A stretch of DNA of 64,000 nt, taken from Agelaius tricolor (Eukaryota > Chordata > Aves > Passeriformes > Icteridae). Of the stretch, positions 54,935-64,000 are shown in pieces. The position numbers and the translations under genes were made by a program. The DNA lies in contig JALJCS010000018.1 of NCBI GenBank assembly GCA_023055355.1, positions 2,232,001 to 2,296,000 on the forward strand, written 5' to 3'. Below the pieces are notes generated by a model. That model was given only the letters and a program-made list of their open reading frames with translations. It ran no database searches and was not told where the DNA came from. Position 1 is the stretch's first letter. Each line of letters opens with the position of its first letter.

Positions 54935-55836
54935 TGTTGCAGTGTGATGTCAGGGTTTGCCTCAGCTACCCCGGGGTTCTCCCTGACAATTCCCTCCCCG
55001 GTGTGTCAGTCACGTCTCCTTTCCCCTCCCAGCACTGTCTGTCAGTCCTGGAATTCCAGAGTGATTGGGCAGATCCAAAGGATGCCCTCTACCCCCGGGG
55101 GTCATTGGGCCATCCAGGTGTCCTTTGTCCCTTTGTCCTCCCCTCCTGTCCCTGCTTGGTGGCTCCCTGCCCCTTCCCTGCCCCTCTCCCCGGGGTTAAA
55201 GGAGCAGCAGCCACGGGCTCAGGGAGTTCTGTTGGAGCTGGTGCTGCATTCAGAGGCCTGAGGGCCAGAATAAAGCTCTGGATCCAAAGCCTCCATCAGA
55301 ACCGACTCCTTTCCTTCACCATGGCCTGAAAGCTTCTCCACAGAGGGAAACCTGAGGAGCAGCCCCTGTTATGGGGGGAAGCTCCATCCCAGCACCACCA
55401 GAGCTCCTGCAGGCCTGGACTTGTCCCCATGTGCCCAGCTGCAGCACCCAGGCAGGCAAAAGTGTCTGTGGGGTGAAACACCACACACCCAGGCAGCCAA
55501 AAGTGTCTGTGGGGTGAAACACCACACACCCAGCAGCCAAAAGTGTCTGTGGGGTGAAACACCACACATCCAGCCAGCCAAAGGTGTCTGTGGGGTGAAA
55601 CACCACACACCCAGCCAGCCAAAAGTGTCTGTGGGGTGAAACACCACACAGCCAGGCAGGCAAAAGTGTCTCTGGGGTGAAACACCACACACCCCAAAAG
55701 TGTCTGTGGGGTGAAACACCACATACCCCAAAAGTGTCTGTGGGGTGAAACACCACAGTGCTGCTGTTTGGTTCGGCCACAGAGGCCAGACAAGCTCAGG
55801 CACGTCCTGTCCAGCTGTATTGGCAATATTCCAATG
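54935..55836 (+). mobile_element. Solo LTR, family G, copy 1 (902 bp, expanded)
   Basis: It starts TGTTGCAGTGTGATG. A TATA-like ttaaagg (about 55,195) and poly-A signal aataaa (55,269-55,274) are present. It is flanked by perfect 6-bp ggtggg duplications. It is about 310 bp longer than copy G2 because its U5 region has become a minisatellite. It lies inside numt ND3. Confidence 0.93.
55452..55757. repeat. Minisatellite, 32-42-bp unit, 8 copies, derived from LTR U5
   Basis: The unit is aaaagtgtctgtggggtgaa plus acaccacacacc and a variable cagcagcc/caggcagcc linker. The last two copies lack the linker (32 bp). The single-copy equivalent in G2 is the ggctgtctctggggtgagac segment at 57,745-57,770, so the array grew from LTR sequence. 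Confidence 0.93.
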
Positions 55837-56088
55837 GGTGGGGGATTGTAGTTGGAGAGCTCATGGTAGTGGGAGGAGTAGGGTGATTTCTAGGTCGAAT
55901 AGGAGGAATAGGATGGCTACTAAGAAGAAGCAAATTGAGAAGGGGAATGGGGCAGATCCCAGGGAGTCGAATCCACATTCCTATGGGATTTCTGAGTCAG
56001 GGTTCATTTGGGCACGTCAAAAGTTTAGCATGGTGAGGAGGATGCTTAGGGTTAATGATAGGGGCAGTATAAACAGGATTATGTTTAT

Positions 56089-56157
56089 TACTCTTCTCTG
56101 GGTTTAAACCAGATTTTAAGGATTGGAAGTCAATTGTAATTAATATACTGGAAGAGC
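56089..56157 (-). pseudogene. trnG: Numt tRNA-Gly copy
   Basis: On the minus strand a 69-nt cloverleaf-sized sequence opens gctcttccagtatattaatt and closes agagaagagt. Acceptor ends still pair (gctctt with aagagt). It lies between COX3 and ND3, as in vertebrate mtDNA, and anticodon-loop sequence cttccaatc gives the TCC Gly anticodon. Confidence 0.9.
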
Positions 56158-56333
56158 AGGATCCTCATCAGTAGGTAGAAATGCAGAGGAATAACCATAC
56201 AACATCTATGAAATGTCAGTACCAGGCTGCTGCTTCAAATCCAAAGTGTGCTTTGGTGTGAAGTGGTGTTTGATGAGGGGTGAGAGGCACACTAGTAGGA
56301 ATGTAGAGCCAATAATCTCAGTGTAGGGGTCTG
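56158..56333 (-). pseudogene. COX3: Numt COX3 C-terminal fragment
   Basis: Cytochrome c oxidase subunit 3 is a core complex IV protein. The last ~58 codons are present in the mitochondrial code: IIGSTFLLVCL, a one-base deletion near KHHFTPKH, then FGFEAAAWYWHF and VVWLFLCISTYWWGS, with three UGA read as Trp. The gene ends in an incomplete T stop before tRNA-Gly, as in mtDNA. Confidence 0.95.
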
Positions 56334-56490
56334 AGGGCTCCACCTGGACTCTGCAACCTTCCCAGAGAGAGATCCTGCAAGAGACAACTTCCCAGGGCTG
56401 TCAGGCAGTGCTTCAGCCACTGGGTAACCTCAGCAAGGGGCAGGCAGCTCAGCTCTGAGCAGGGATTTCAGCTCTTGGTGGTTTCAGCTC
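56334..56490. other. Unique spacer
   Basis: Short unassigned DNA between the numt edge and an LTR-like element. Confidence 0.4.
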
Positions 56491-57022
56491 TGCCTTGCGA
56501 GGTGTCCCCAGGCCAACACAGGGACACAGAGACAGGAGCTCCGTGTGGTTATTCCAAAGAGTTCCTTTATTCCAGCACCCTGCCAAGGACACCAGTGATG
56601 GCAGCTCCCCCCTGAACGGGGCAGAAATTGGGGTTTTATGGGGAAAAAGCAGGGGTGGTACAAAGGGGAAAAACCAATGGGTCCCAACAAATCTACATGG
56701 GGTTCCAAAGTGTGCTGGGAACTCACCATGACCAAGGAGGAGTCCTCAGTCCAGGAGACTTTGAGAAGATCTGATCATAGCCCATCCAAGGGATACCTCT
56801 CCAAGGGAGGGGGCGTGCATGCCCATCTGTCTCCACAGCCCCTGACAGCACAGCAGGGTCTGGGTGCTCCTTGTGCTCCACACTCCAGGGTGTGCAGGAA
56901 TTCTGGGTCTCCAGCCTGGAGCACTTGGTTTAGCCCTGGAAAAACGCAGCTGAAATCTCCAGAGATACCCAATACTCTGCAGAAACTCCAGAAGAGACAA
57001 GGATCTGTCTAGGTTCTGGACA
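56491..57022 (-). mobile_element. Probable LTR, family H
   Basis: In the minus sense it starts TGTCCAGAAC and ends CAAGGCA, with a poly-A signal (tttatt on the plus strand, 56,566-56,571) about 75 bp from its end. No target duplication was found, so the ends are tentative. Confidence 0.5.
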
Positions 57023-57189
57023 TGGAAGCTGAATTTTCCACCCTTGTCCTGCTCCTCCAGTCACTCGTACTGGGATGTGCTGGTGCATTTGGAGGCTGCA
57101 GCCTCTGCTCCCAGGGAACAGGGACAGGAGCAGAGGGAACAGCCTCAGGCTGGGCCAGGGCAGGCTCAGGGTGGGCAGCAGGAGGAATT

Positions 57190-57980
57190 TCCCCATGGAA
57201 AGGGGGCTCAGGGATTGGGAGGGGCTGCCCAGGGGGGTTTGGAGTGCCCATCCCTGGAGGTGTCCCAGTGTTGCAGTGTGATGCAAGATCCTGTTTCAGC
57301 TATCCCAGTTCCTCCCTCAGGTGTGCCAACCTCTCCCTTCCCCTCCCCTTGCCCCCTTGCCAAGTGCTGTCCATCAATTTTAACATTCCAGCAGTGGCAT
57401 CGTCTGATTGGCAAAGTTCAAAAGATGCTTCTCAGCCCTGGCAACATTGGCCTATGCAGGTGTCATTGTCATTGTCCCCTGAGACTCCCCCCTGGTTGGT
57501 GGCACTCAGACCCCTTCCCTCCCCCTCTTCCCGGGCTTAAAAGACACAGGACCAGGTGGTTCTGGGTTCTGATGGAGCTGTTGCAGCATTCAGAGATCTG
57601 TGACCAAGGAATAAAGCTCTGGATCAAACCCTCCAGCAGGACCCATCTCCCTTTCCTTCACCATCACCTGAAGCCTTTCCACCAGAGGCAAACCCGAGTT
57701 CCTGCTTGCCTGGACTTGTCCCAAGCTCCAGCTGCAATCCCCAGCCAGCCAGGGCTGTCTCTGGGGTGAGACCACCTCAGCTGCCGCCTTGGGTCCAGCA
57801 GCAAGGCCAGAGGAGCCCAGGCACGTTCCATCAGGCAATATTGGAACATATTCCAATATCCCAGGAACGGCTGGAGGTGGCACTGAGTGCTCTGGGCTGG
57901 GGACAAGGTGGGGATCAGGCACAGCTTGGACTCAGTGCTCTGGGAGGGATTTCCAACCTCAGTGAGCCTGGGATTCTGTG
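57190..57980 (+). mobile_element. CR1 3' fragment split by LTR G2
   Basis: The left part (57,190-57,268) ends ccctggaggtgtcccag and the right part (57,859-57,980) resumes tcccaggaacggctggaggt. Joined, they follow the same CR1 order as the uninterrupted piece at 60,708-60,905. The tail near 57,975 is gggattctgtg. Confidence 0.88.
57269..57858 (+). mobile_element. Solo LTR, family G, copy 2 (590 bp)
   Basis: It starts TGTTGCAGTGTGATG and has ttaaaag (57,537) and aataaa (57,610-57,615). The 6-bp target duplication tcccag is at 57,263-57,268 and 57,859-57,864. It represents the unexpanded form of G1. Confidence 0.92.
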
Positions 57981-59265
57981 CTTCCACACTCCCTATCCTT
58001 ACCTGATAGAGAGGAGGAGAATGGCAGAGGATCCATGGATGGAGATGTGCCCCTGGAATGGGCAGGAGCTGCTCCCCATGAGCAGCCTCTGCTTTGGAGC
58101 TCCCTGTGATTCTCAGCTTCAGGAGCTGCTCCAGTTCAAAGGCATTTCCAGGCTGGTTTTGGGAAGATGTGGTGAACTCTGCCTGGGTGAAGAGCACATA
58201 TGAGGGATTGGTGTCCAAAATCCAGGCTCTGGGGAAACTCCAGGAACTCCTTTGACCCTTTCATCCCCCAGTTCAAAGACGTGTGATATTCTCAGCACTT
58301 CAGGCTGTGTTGGGAACTGACCAGAAATTCCAGCTCATTTGTTTATAATCAGCTCTGAGTTTTCCCTGGATCCATGGAAGCTGGCAAGGGGACACGGCTG
58401 TTTATTCACCAGAGCTTTGCAAACACAGAGTGCAGGGGGAAGGGGCTGGGAGGCTGCAAATGCAGCTTCCTGATCCAAATGTTTGCTCTCCTTTTCCCCT
58501 TGGGTCTGCACAGTGTGGAAAGGGGGTCAGGGAAAAGCGTCCCTGCTTTGGTCACATTCCCATAGGAAGCATCTGCTGCTAAACATATGGTGTGGAATAA
58601 AACCCATCCCAGAAACACAAACACAGCCTTCTCCTTGGTTTCTGCCTCACAGAAAATTCAGGAAGGGGCTCTGGGAAGAGGGGAGATGGTCTGTGGGATG
58701 TAGGTGGCACAGCAAACTCAGAGCGGGAGTGGATCAGCAGAACTCCCCATGCATTCATCAGCTGAAGGTCAGGAGGGAGCTCTGAGCTATCCCAGCTGTG
58801 CCAGCTTCCCTGGAAAACAGAGCATGAGGAGATGGAAGTGCTGGGATGGGGAATGCAGGGTGTGTCCAACCCATAAAATACCTTTGTGCCTTTTGGGTAC
58901 GGGTTTGTGGCTGCTGCTCTGCCTTTGGTGTCCTCATCCATCACCAAGAGCTGGGAACGCGTCCTCCATGGAAGCTTGGCCTGGAGTGTCCAGGGATGTG
59001 ACTCTGCACCCTCAGAGCCTCTGGCCTGGTGCTGCAGGTCCCTGGGTTGGGAACAGACCCAGAGCTCTCCTCTCATCCCTGTCCTCAGCCAGGCACAGCC
59101 GTGCTGGGAGAGCCTGGGCTGACCAAAGCGAATTCCACACCTGGAGCATCACATCCAGGGTGTGAACTGGGAGAGTTACTGGGAAAGGGCTGAGCTGGGC
59201 TCCAGAACAGGGGCCTGGCATCAGTCAGGGAGTGGGGAGTGATTGTTTTGTGCATCACTTGGTTT
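57981..59265. other. Unique non-coding DNA
   Basis: No gene or repeat family was recognised in about 1.3 kb. Confidence 0.5.
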
Positions 59266-59352
59266 TTGCCATTATTATCATTATTATTATCATTATCATC
59301 ATTATTATAATTATTATAATTGTTATTATTATTATTATTATTATTATTAACC
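59266..59352. repeat. (ATT)n microsatellite
   Basis: An imperfect run of att/atc triplets becomes pure (ATT) at the right end. Confidence 0.95.
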
Positions 59353-59714
59353 ATTTTTATTTGCCGTTATTATTTACTCTTAGTACAGCATTTTACTTCA
59401 TTTTCAATTATGAAACTGTTCTTTTCCCAACACACAACTTCTATTTTGATTCTCCCCATTCCACCAGGGTGGGTCACATCTGGGAGGCTTCTCCAAGCTG
59501 CTCAGCCTTGCCCAGGCTGGATTCCCAATAATTCCCCTCTCCTACACCATTGTGCCCACAGGATTTCTTCGCTGGGATGAAGAACTGATTGACCAAAACC
59601 AAGGAAAAAACAGGATCTGGAGAAAAGACAACTTGAGACCTGACCTGAGCAAAAGGCTGGGCTTTAGGACAGACTTTAAAAGAAACTGTAATTAAAAGCA
59701 CTGAAATAAATAGA
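59353..59714. other. Unique non-coding DNA
   Basis: No feature was recognised. Confidence 0.45.
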
Positions 59715-60165
59715 AAAAGGGATTAAATCCCACATGGATTTACCAAAGGCGCTCCATGGCAGGTTGGCTTTTTTTTTGGAAAGTAGCTGCTTTCCCAGAC
59801 AAAAGAATTCCAGGAGATCTCATCTCCCTGAACCTCAGTCAAGCATTTGATGTAAGGCACAGAAGAAATTATTAATTAAACTGGTGAGGATGGGGATTAA
59901 TGGAGAAAGGAACCTGGGAAATGCCCAGAGGGGAGGTGGCAATGGATGGAGTTAAACCAGCAAGCTCAGAGCTGCAGGCAGGCTGCTAATGGAGTTCCTC
60001 AAAGATCCATTTGGGCTCTGATTTTCTTTAATATTCCCACTAATGATCTTTGCACAAAAGGTAGGAGGCTGCTGATAAAACCTGCTGGAGGTTCAAAGGA
60101 GAAGCCGGTGATGGCAGCAGTGGAATATCAAACAGAAGAGCTTGGGTGACCTCAAAGGCTGCAGG
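59715..60165 (+). pseudogene. Decayed ancient CR1-like LINE ORF2 (reverse transcriptase) fragment
   Basis: Translated pieces match non-LTR RT motifs in order. GFTKG-like gatttaccaaaggc is near 59,738. DLISLNLSQAFDVRH (degenerate DxxKAFDxVxH, motif A) is at about 59,817-59,861. NGVPQRSIWALIFFNIPTNDL (GVPQGSxLxPxLFxIxxNDL, motif B) is at about 59,988-60,050. The catalytic FADD part is not recognisable downstream. Motif A has lost its first Asp context, and the intervening sequence is broken. It is another old copy, like that at 15,740 but in the other orientation. Confidence 0.8.
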
Positions 60166-60707
60166 ACAAGACCTGGAAGGGAATTCAAGAGTCCAAATGT
60201 GGGGTCAGGGGCTCAGGAGCTGACCCAGGAAATGCAGAGCTGCTCCAGGAAATGAAGAGCAGGAGGAGCTGCTGGGGAGTCCCTCGGTGAGGGAGCATCA
60301 GCCCAGTTTGGAGCACAGGGGAAAGGGAGGCTCAGCTGAGCTCCAGGAGCTCCTGGGGACAGAGATCCCTCACTCCAGGAGCAGCCCTGCCACTCCTGCT
60401 CCCTCTGAGCCTCTCCCCCTTCCCACCTGGGAAGGATTTGGTTTCCCTGCCCACCAGGATTGCTCTGCCAGCCCAGAGTGCTGCAGGGAGGGGATGGAGG
60501 AGAATCCTCTGAGCTCAGGGGGGATGTGGCACAAAGGAAAACAGGGCTGGACAAGTCATGAGCCCTGGAATAACAGAGGGAAGAGGACAAGTTCCAGCAA
60601 TGCCTACTGATCATTTGTGTGACTCTGGGAGGGCTCTGGAAACCCCCAAGATCTCCATCCCTGTGGCCACACAGAGATGTGAACCCCATGCTCCAGATTT
60701 GTATAAA
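60166..60707. other. Unique non-coding DNA
   Basis: No feature was recognised. Confidence 0.45.
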
Positions 60708-60905
60708 TTCAGCAGGAATTTCCCCATGGAAAGGGGGCTCAGGGATTGGGAGGGGTTTGGAGGTTTGGAGTCCCCATCCCTGGAGGTGTCCCAGGAATGG
60801 CTGGAGGTGGCACTGAGTGCTCTGGGCTGGGGACAAGGTGGGGATGGGGCACAGCTGGGACGATCCTGGAGGGCTTTCCCAGCCTCAGTGGCTCTGGGAT
60901 TGGGG
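60708..60905 (+). mobile_element. CR1 3' end fragment
   Basis: It shares with 57,190 the unusual start gaatttccccatggaaaggg, then tccccatccctggaggtgtc and ggaggtggcactgagtgctc. It ends in a decayed tail near ctctgggatt. Confidence 0.85.
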
Positions 60906-61606
60906 AAGGAGCCACTGGGGCAATGCTGTGTCACTGCTCTCTTCCCTGCCTGCTGCCAGAGGTTTGCCACTGAGCTGGCCAAAGGGACATTCATCAAAAT
61001 ATGTCCCCTCCTCTATGTCACTTGGCTGTGCTCCACACCTCAGGTGACGAGGTGGCCCCACGTCACTGTGGGCAGGGGCCAAATCCCCTCCCTGGGAGCA
61101 GCTGGGCCTTGGCTTCTGCTGTGGGGGACAAAGCCCCAGGGGTTCCCTGGGGCCGCACACCCCTGACACCCCTGACACCCCTGACACCCCTGCACCCCTT
61201 CCCAGGGCTGGTCCCTCCGAGATGTCCCCTCTGTGCTGCCAGGCAGGGGGAGGTGACAGGGCTGGCGTGTCACCACCCCACGGAGCTGCCAGCCGAGGGA
61301 TCCATGGCGGTGGCAGGACACGCAGCCTGGTGTGGCTCATCCCGGTGCCAGCTGCTCCTGCTTCCACTCCATCACCCCTTGGAGCAGCTCCACTGCTGGC
61401 AGGGCTCCTGTTCGGCAGGGCAGCTCCTGGAGGAGGCCTGGGCACATGGCAGGCTGGTGACAGTGACAGGGACAGTGACAGGGACAGGGACAGTGACAGT
61501 GACAGTGACAGCCAGGCTGCCCCAGTGACACGGCCCCACTGCCAGGGCAGGGCAGGAGATGCACATGGGGTGGGGGGAGAGGGAAATGCCAGGAGAGAGT
61601 TCTGGG
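60906..61606. other. Unique DNA with short tandems
   Basis: A 10-bp tandem (ctgacacccc) of four copies lies at 61,163-61,202, and a gacagt/gacagg hexamer array is at 61,457-61,511. No gene is seen. Confidence 0.6.
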
Positions 61607-61659
61607 TGTATTGTAAATGCAGGGCCACCAACAAAGGAAGGAATGATGAGGAGGATGTC

Positions 61660-62044
61660 GGTGACAGTGTTCACAGGGGTTCTTGGATGAGGGGAGAGAC
61701 GAGGATCTGACTCCATGTTTCACAAGGCTTGATTTGTTATTTTATGATATATATTACATTAAAACTATACTAAAATAATAGAAGAAAGGATTTCATCAGA
61801 AGGCTGGCTAAGAATAGAAAAAGAAAGAATGAATAACAAAGGCTTGTGGCTTGGACAGAGTCTGAGCCAGCTGACTGTGATTGACCATTAATTAGAAACA
61901 ACCACATGAGACCAATCCCAGATGCACCTGTTGCATTCCACAGCAGCAGATAACCAATGGTTACATTTTGTCCCTGAGGCCTCTCAGCTTCTCAGGAGGA
62001 AAAATCCTAAGGAAAAGATTTTTTATGAAAAGATGTCCACGACA
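61660..62044 (-). mobile_element. Solo LTR, family A, nested in LTR B
   Basis: The minus sense reads TGTCGTGGACAT to gttcactgtcac. The target duplication gatgtc/gatgcc (61,654-61,659; 62,045-62,050) matches 5 of 6. It is close to the family A copy at 41,731-42,104, sharing atgcacctgttgcattccac and cttctcaggagga. Confidence 0.92.
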
Positions 62045-62082
62045 GATGCCATCTTATCAGAATGCTAATTTATTACTGTATA

Positions 62083-62156
62083 TATGATATGATATGATAT
62101 GATATGATATGATATATGATATGATATGATATGATATGATATGATATGATATGATA
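62083..62156. repeat. (GATAT)n microsatellite inside LTR B
   Basis: About 14 pentamer copies with one interruption, in the TATA/poly-A region of the LTR. The family B copy at 26,088 has a (TATAA)n run at the same place. Confidence 0.95.
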
Positions 62157-62494
62157 GAATGCCATACTATACTATACTAAACTATACTAAAGAATACAGA
62201 AAAGATATTTACAGAATGCTAAAAACATAATAATGAAAACTCCTGACTCTTTCCAGAGTCCTGACACAGCTTGGCCCTGATTGGCCAAAGAGCCAAAACA
62301 ACTCCCAGCAGAATGCAATGGAACAATCACCTGTGGGTAAACAATCTCCAAACACATTCCACATGAGCACAACACAGGAGAAGCAAATGAGATAAGAATT
62401 GTTTTCCTTTTCTCTCAGGCCTCTCGCTGCCTTTCAGCTTCCCAGGAGCAAAACCCTGGGTGAAGGGATCATGTCCAGGGGATGTGCACACACA

Positions 62495-63454
62495 TGGGGT
62501 GCTCACGGGGTTACCTGGAGGGGGTGGTTGGAGGAGGGAGCCCCTCCCTGGGCAGAAGGTGCTGCTGAAATCCAGGAGATTTCCTGAAGAGAGGCCCAAG
62601 GCCTTCACCTCCTACCTCCAGGGCCTCTCCCTCCTTCCCTGTTGGACATTCTCTCCATGTTTTCATCTGGAAACAGCCCCACTGCCACTCCAGAGGTCCC
62701 AAACTGCTTCAGCCTCGTTCAAACCAACCCAGCCTGGGCTGCCTGGGCCCTGCTCACAGGACAGAGCAGTTTTCCAAACATCCTGAAGGAACAGTTTGAT
62801 CCTGGGGGATGGAAAAGGAGCTCCAGGAACCTGCTTAGTCTCACTCTACATTGTCCTTAGGATCTTCCAGCTGCCAGCTTAGCAAGGTCATCCCTGTTTA
62901 CCCCAGGGAGAGCTGGGGAAGGGGTGTGGATTGCAGGATGGATCCCTGGTGCTGAGGACAAACCACATCCCTGTCCCTTCCTGCAGCTTCCCCAGCACCA
63001 CCATTCTCATTCCCTGAGGGATTACCCAGCTGCTGCTGTAGTGCAGAGCTCTTTCCAGGCACTTCAGCCCTTTCTCCACATTCCTGCTGGTATCCCAGCA
63101 CCCAGAAATGGGAGCTGAGCTCCCCAAAGCCTGGCTGGGGAGCCAGTCCCACACAGTCCCAGCTCCATCACTTGGAGAGTGCATCCCAAACAAGTGAGAA
63201 GCAGCAGGGAAATCGTTCTGTGGATAAAGAATTCCCAGTGGCCTCGTAGTGCCTGGAGCAGCAGCTCTGCAGCTGGAGTGGAGGACGTGCCCTGAGAATA
63301 GGGACAACCTGGGAATGAGCCCTTCCAAGCCCTTCCAGCCCATCCTGGCAGGCTGACCGTGTTTCCACAGCATTGAATATTGATCTGTGGGCTGGGAGGC
63401 ACTGGAATGACCTCTGTGCTGGAGCAGGAAGGGAGTGCCTGGAATGAGGCACAG
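62495..63454. other. Unique non-coding DNA
   Basis: No gene or repeat family was recognised. Confidence 0.5.
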
Positions 63455-63815
63455 CTTGGAGTCACTCAGGGCTGCCCTCATCACTCTCACAGCTCCTGAA
63501 AGGTGCCTGTGCTCAGCTGGCCCTGGGCTCTTTCTCCAGCAGCACTGACACAACCAGAGCACACAGCCTCAACTGTGCCAAGGGAAATTCAGGTTGGATA
63601 GCAGGAAAAAGTTTTTCACAGAAAGGTGATAAAGTTCTGGAATGGCTGCCCAGGGAGGTGGTGGAGTCCCCATCCCTGGGTGTGTTTAACAAAGCCTGGA
63701 TGTGGCACTGGGTGCCAGGGTTGAGTTGAGCTGTTGGGTTGAGGGGTTGTACTTGATGATCTTGGTGATCTCATCCAACCCATTAATTCTGTGATTTCTG
63801 TGATTCTGTGACTCA
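63455..63815 (+). mobile_element. CR1 LINE 3' end, about 360 bp
   Basis: It begins in the ctcagggctgccctcatcac region, continues with cagcactgacacaaccagag, aggttggatagcaggaaaaa and ctgcccagggaggtggtgga, and ends catccaacccattaattctg with tgtgatttctgtgattctgt, the CR1 3' octamer repeat. It is similar in extent to 42,640-43,120. Confidence 0.93.
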
Positions 63816-64000
63816 AGGACCTGCCAGCACCCAGTGTGACTCCACCCTGTCACCACCCTGTGCCCACCCCAGGACATGGGGATGTTGTTTCTGGGAGTCA
63901 AGCGAGCCCTGAGTCCACCCTGAGCATCATTTTCCTGCAGCTTCCCTCAGCAGCTGCCATGGAAATCCAGCCCTCTCCCAAACAAGGGCTGCTCCTGTCC
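63816..64000. other. Unique non-coding DNA at window end
   Basis: No feature was recognised. Confidence 0.45.

Larger units (their letters stand above)
54836..56088 (-). pseudogene. ND3: Numt ND3 (NADH dehydrogenase subunit 3), interrupted
   Basis: In mitochondria this is a membrane subunit of respiratory complex I. The copy starts at ATA (56,086-56,088), reads the expected N-terminal hydrophobic segment and AQMNPDSE, then has a 2-codon deletion and a Tyr-to-stop TAG change just before ECGFD. It continues through [15 protein letters not shown] and LLPLPWALQLQSPT to the LTR. After the LTR the frame resumes exactly and ends YEWIQGALEWAE with TAA at 54,836-54,838. The reading frame across the insertion is intact apart from the duplicated 6 bp, so the LTR entered after the nuclear transfer. 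Confidence 0.95.
54771..56333 (-). other. Numt 1 (trnR-ND3-trnG-COX3), split by LTR G1
   Basis: A nuclear copy of about 650 bp of mitochondrial DNA lies on the minus strand in the vertebrate order COX3, tRNA-Gly, ND3, tRNA-Arg. The two parts are 54,771-54,934 and 55,843-56,333. The 902-bp LTR between them duplicated ggtggg. UGA codons stand where Trp is expected, and ATA serves as the ND3 start, both marks of the mitochondrial code. A stop, an indel and a frameshift show it is inactive. Confidence 0.95.
61607..62494 (-). mobile_element. LTR, family B, interrupted by LTR A
   Basis: The minus-sense 5' end is near 62,494 (cacatcccctggacatgatc) and the 3' end near 61,607 (gcatttacaataca). Removing the nested element leaves about 497 bp that aligns with the family B LTR at 25,800-26,243, including the shared gtcctgacacagcttggccc region and the shared gcatttacaatac end. 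Confidence 0.88.

Overview
This window looks like non-coding nuclear DNA from a bird, most likely a songbird. The evidence is many 3' fragments of CR1 LINEs that end in the avian ATTCTGTG-type tail, several passerine-type retroviral LTR families with 6-bp target duplications, and two nuclear copies of vertebrate mitochondrial DNA in which UGA must be read as Trp. It is GC-rich and full of minisatellites, as in a microchromosome or subtelomeric gene-poor tract. I found no intact cellular protein-coding gene and no functional RNA gene. The long open frames here are by-products of GC-rich tandem repeats and LTRs.

Layout. 1-3,716: a mobile composite of LTR family D plus CR1 (927-1,818), then a minus-strand LTR. 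3,717-15,100: unique DNA with four large minisatellites (46-bp, about 20-bp, 23-bp and 15-bp units), a T/G-only tract and AT-rich conserved-looking blocks. 15,740-17,435: a decayed ancient CR1 reverse-transcriptase piece and a 603-bp solo LTR. 17,440-26,250: CR1 pieces, a 1-kb LTR palindrome, a 13-bp-unit minisatellite and an LTR of family B. 26,250-32,788: unique DNA, four minisatellites and a CpG island. 32,789-34,442: the second, inverted copy of the D-CR1 composite, interrupted by solo LTR C. 35,780-35,904: a small numt with tRNA genes. 36,660-49,220: an inverted CR1 pair, a 46-bp minisatellite, a 370-bp direct duplication, solo LTR A, a good CR1 3' end, and two family E retroviral 3' ends facing outward around a half copy of the palindrome. 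50,400-53,800: minisatellites. 54,330-57,990: an LTR cluster containing a numt (trnR-ND3-trnG-COX3) cut in two by LTR G1, and LTR G2 nested in CR1. 59,715-63,815: a second ancient CR1 RT piece, further CR1, and LTR A nested in LTR B.

The main interest is the insertion record: several nested events with readable target-site duplications give an order of insertion, and three inverted structures and an LTR-born minisatellite show local rearrangement. LTR family letters A-H are labels made for this report. I see no undescribed enzyme system, and no system-like gene cluster is present.
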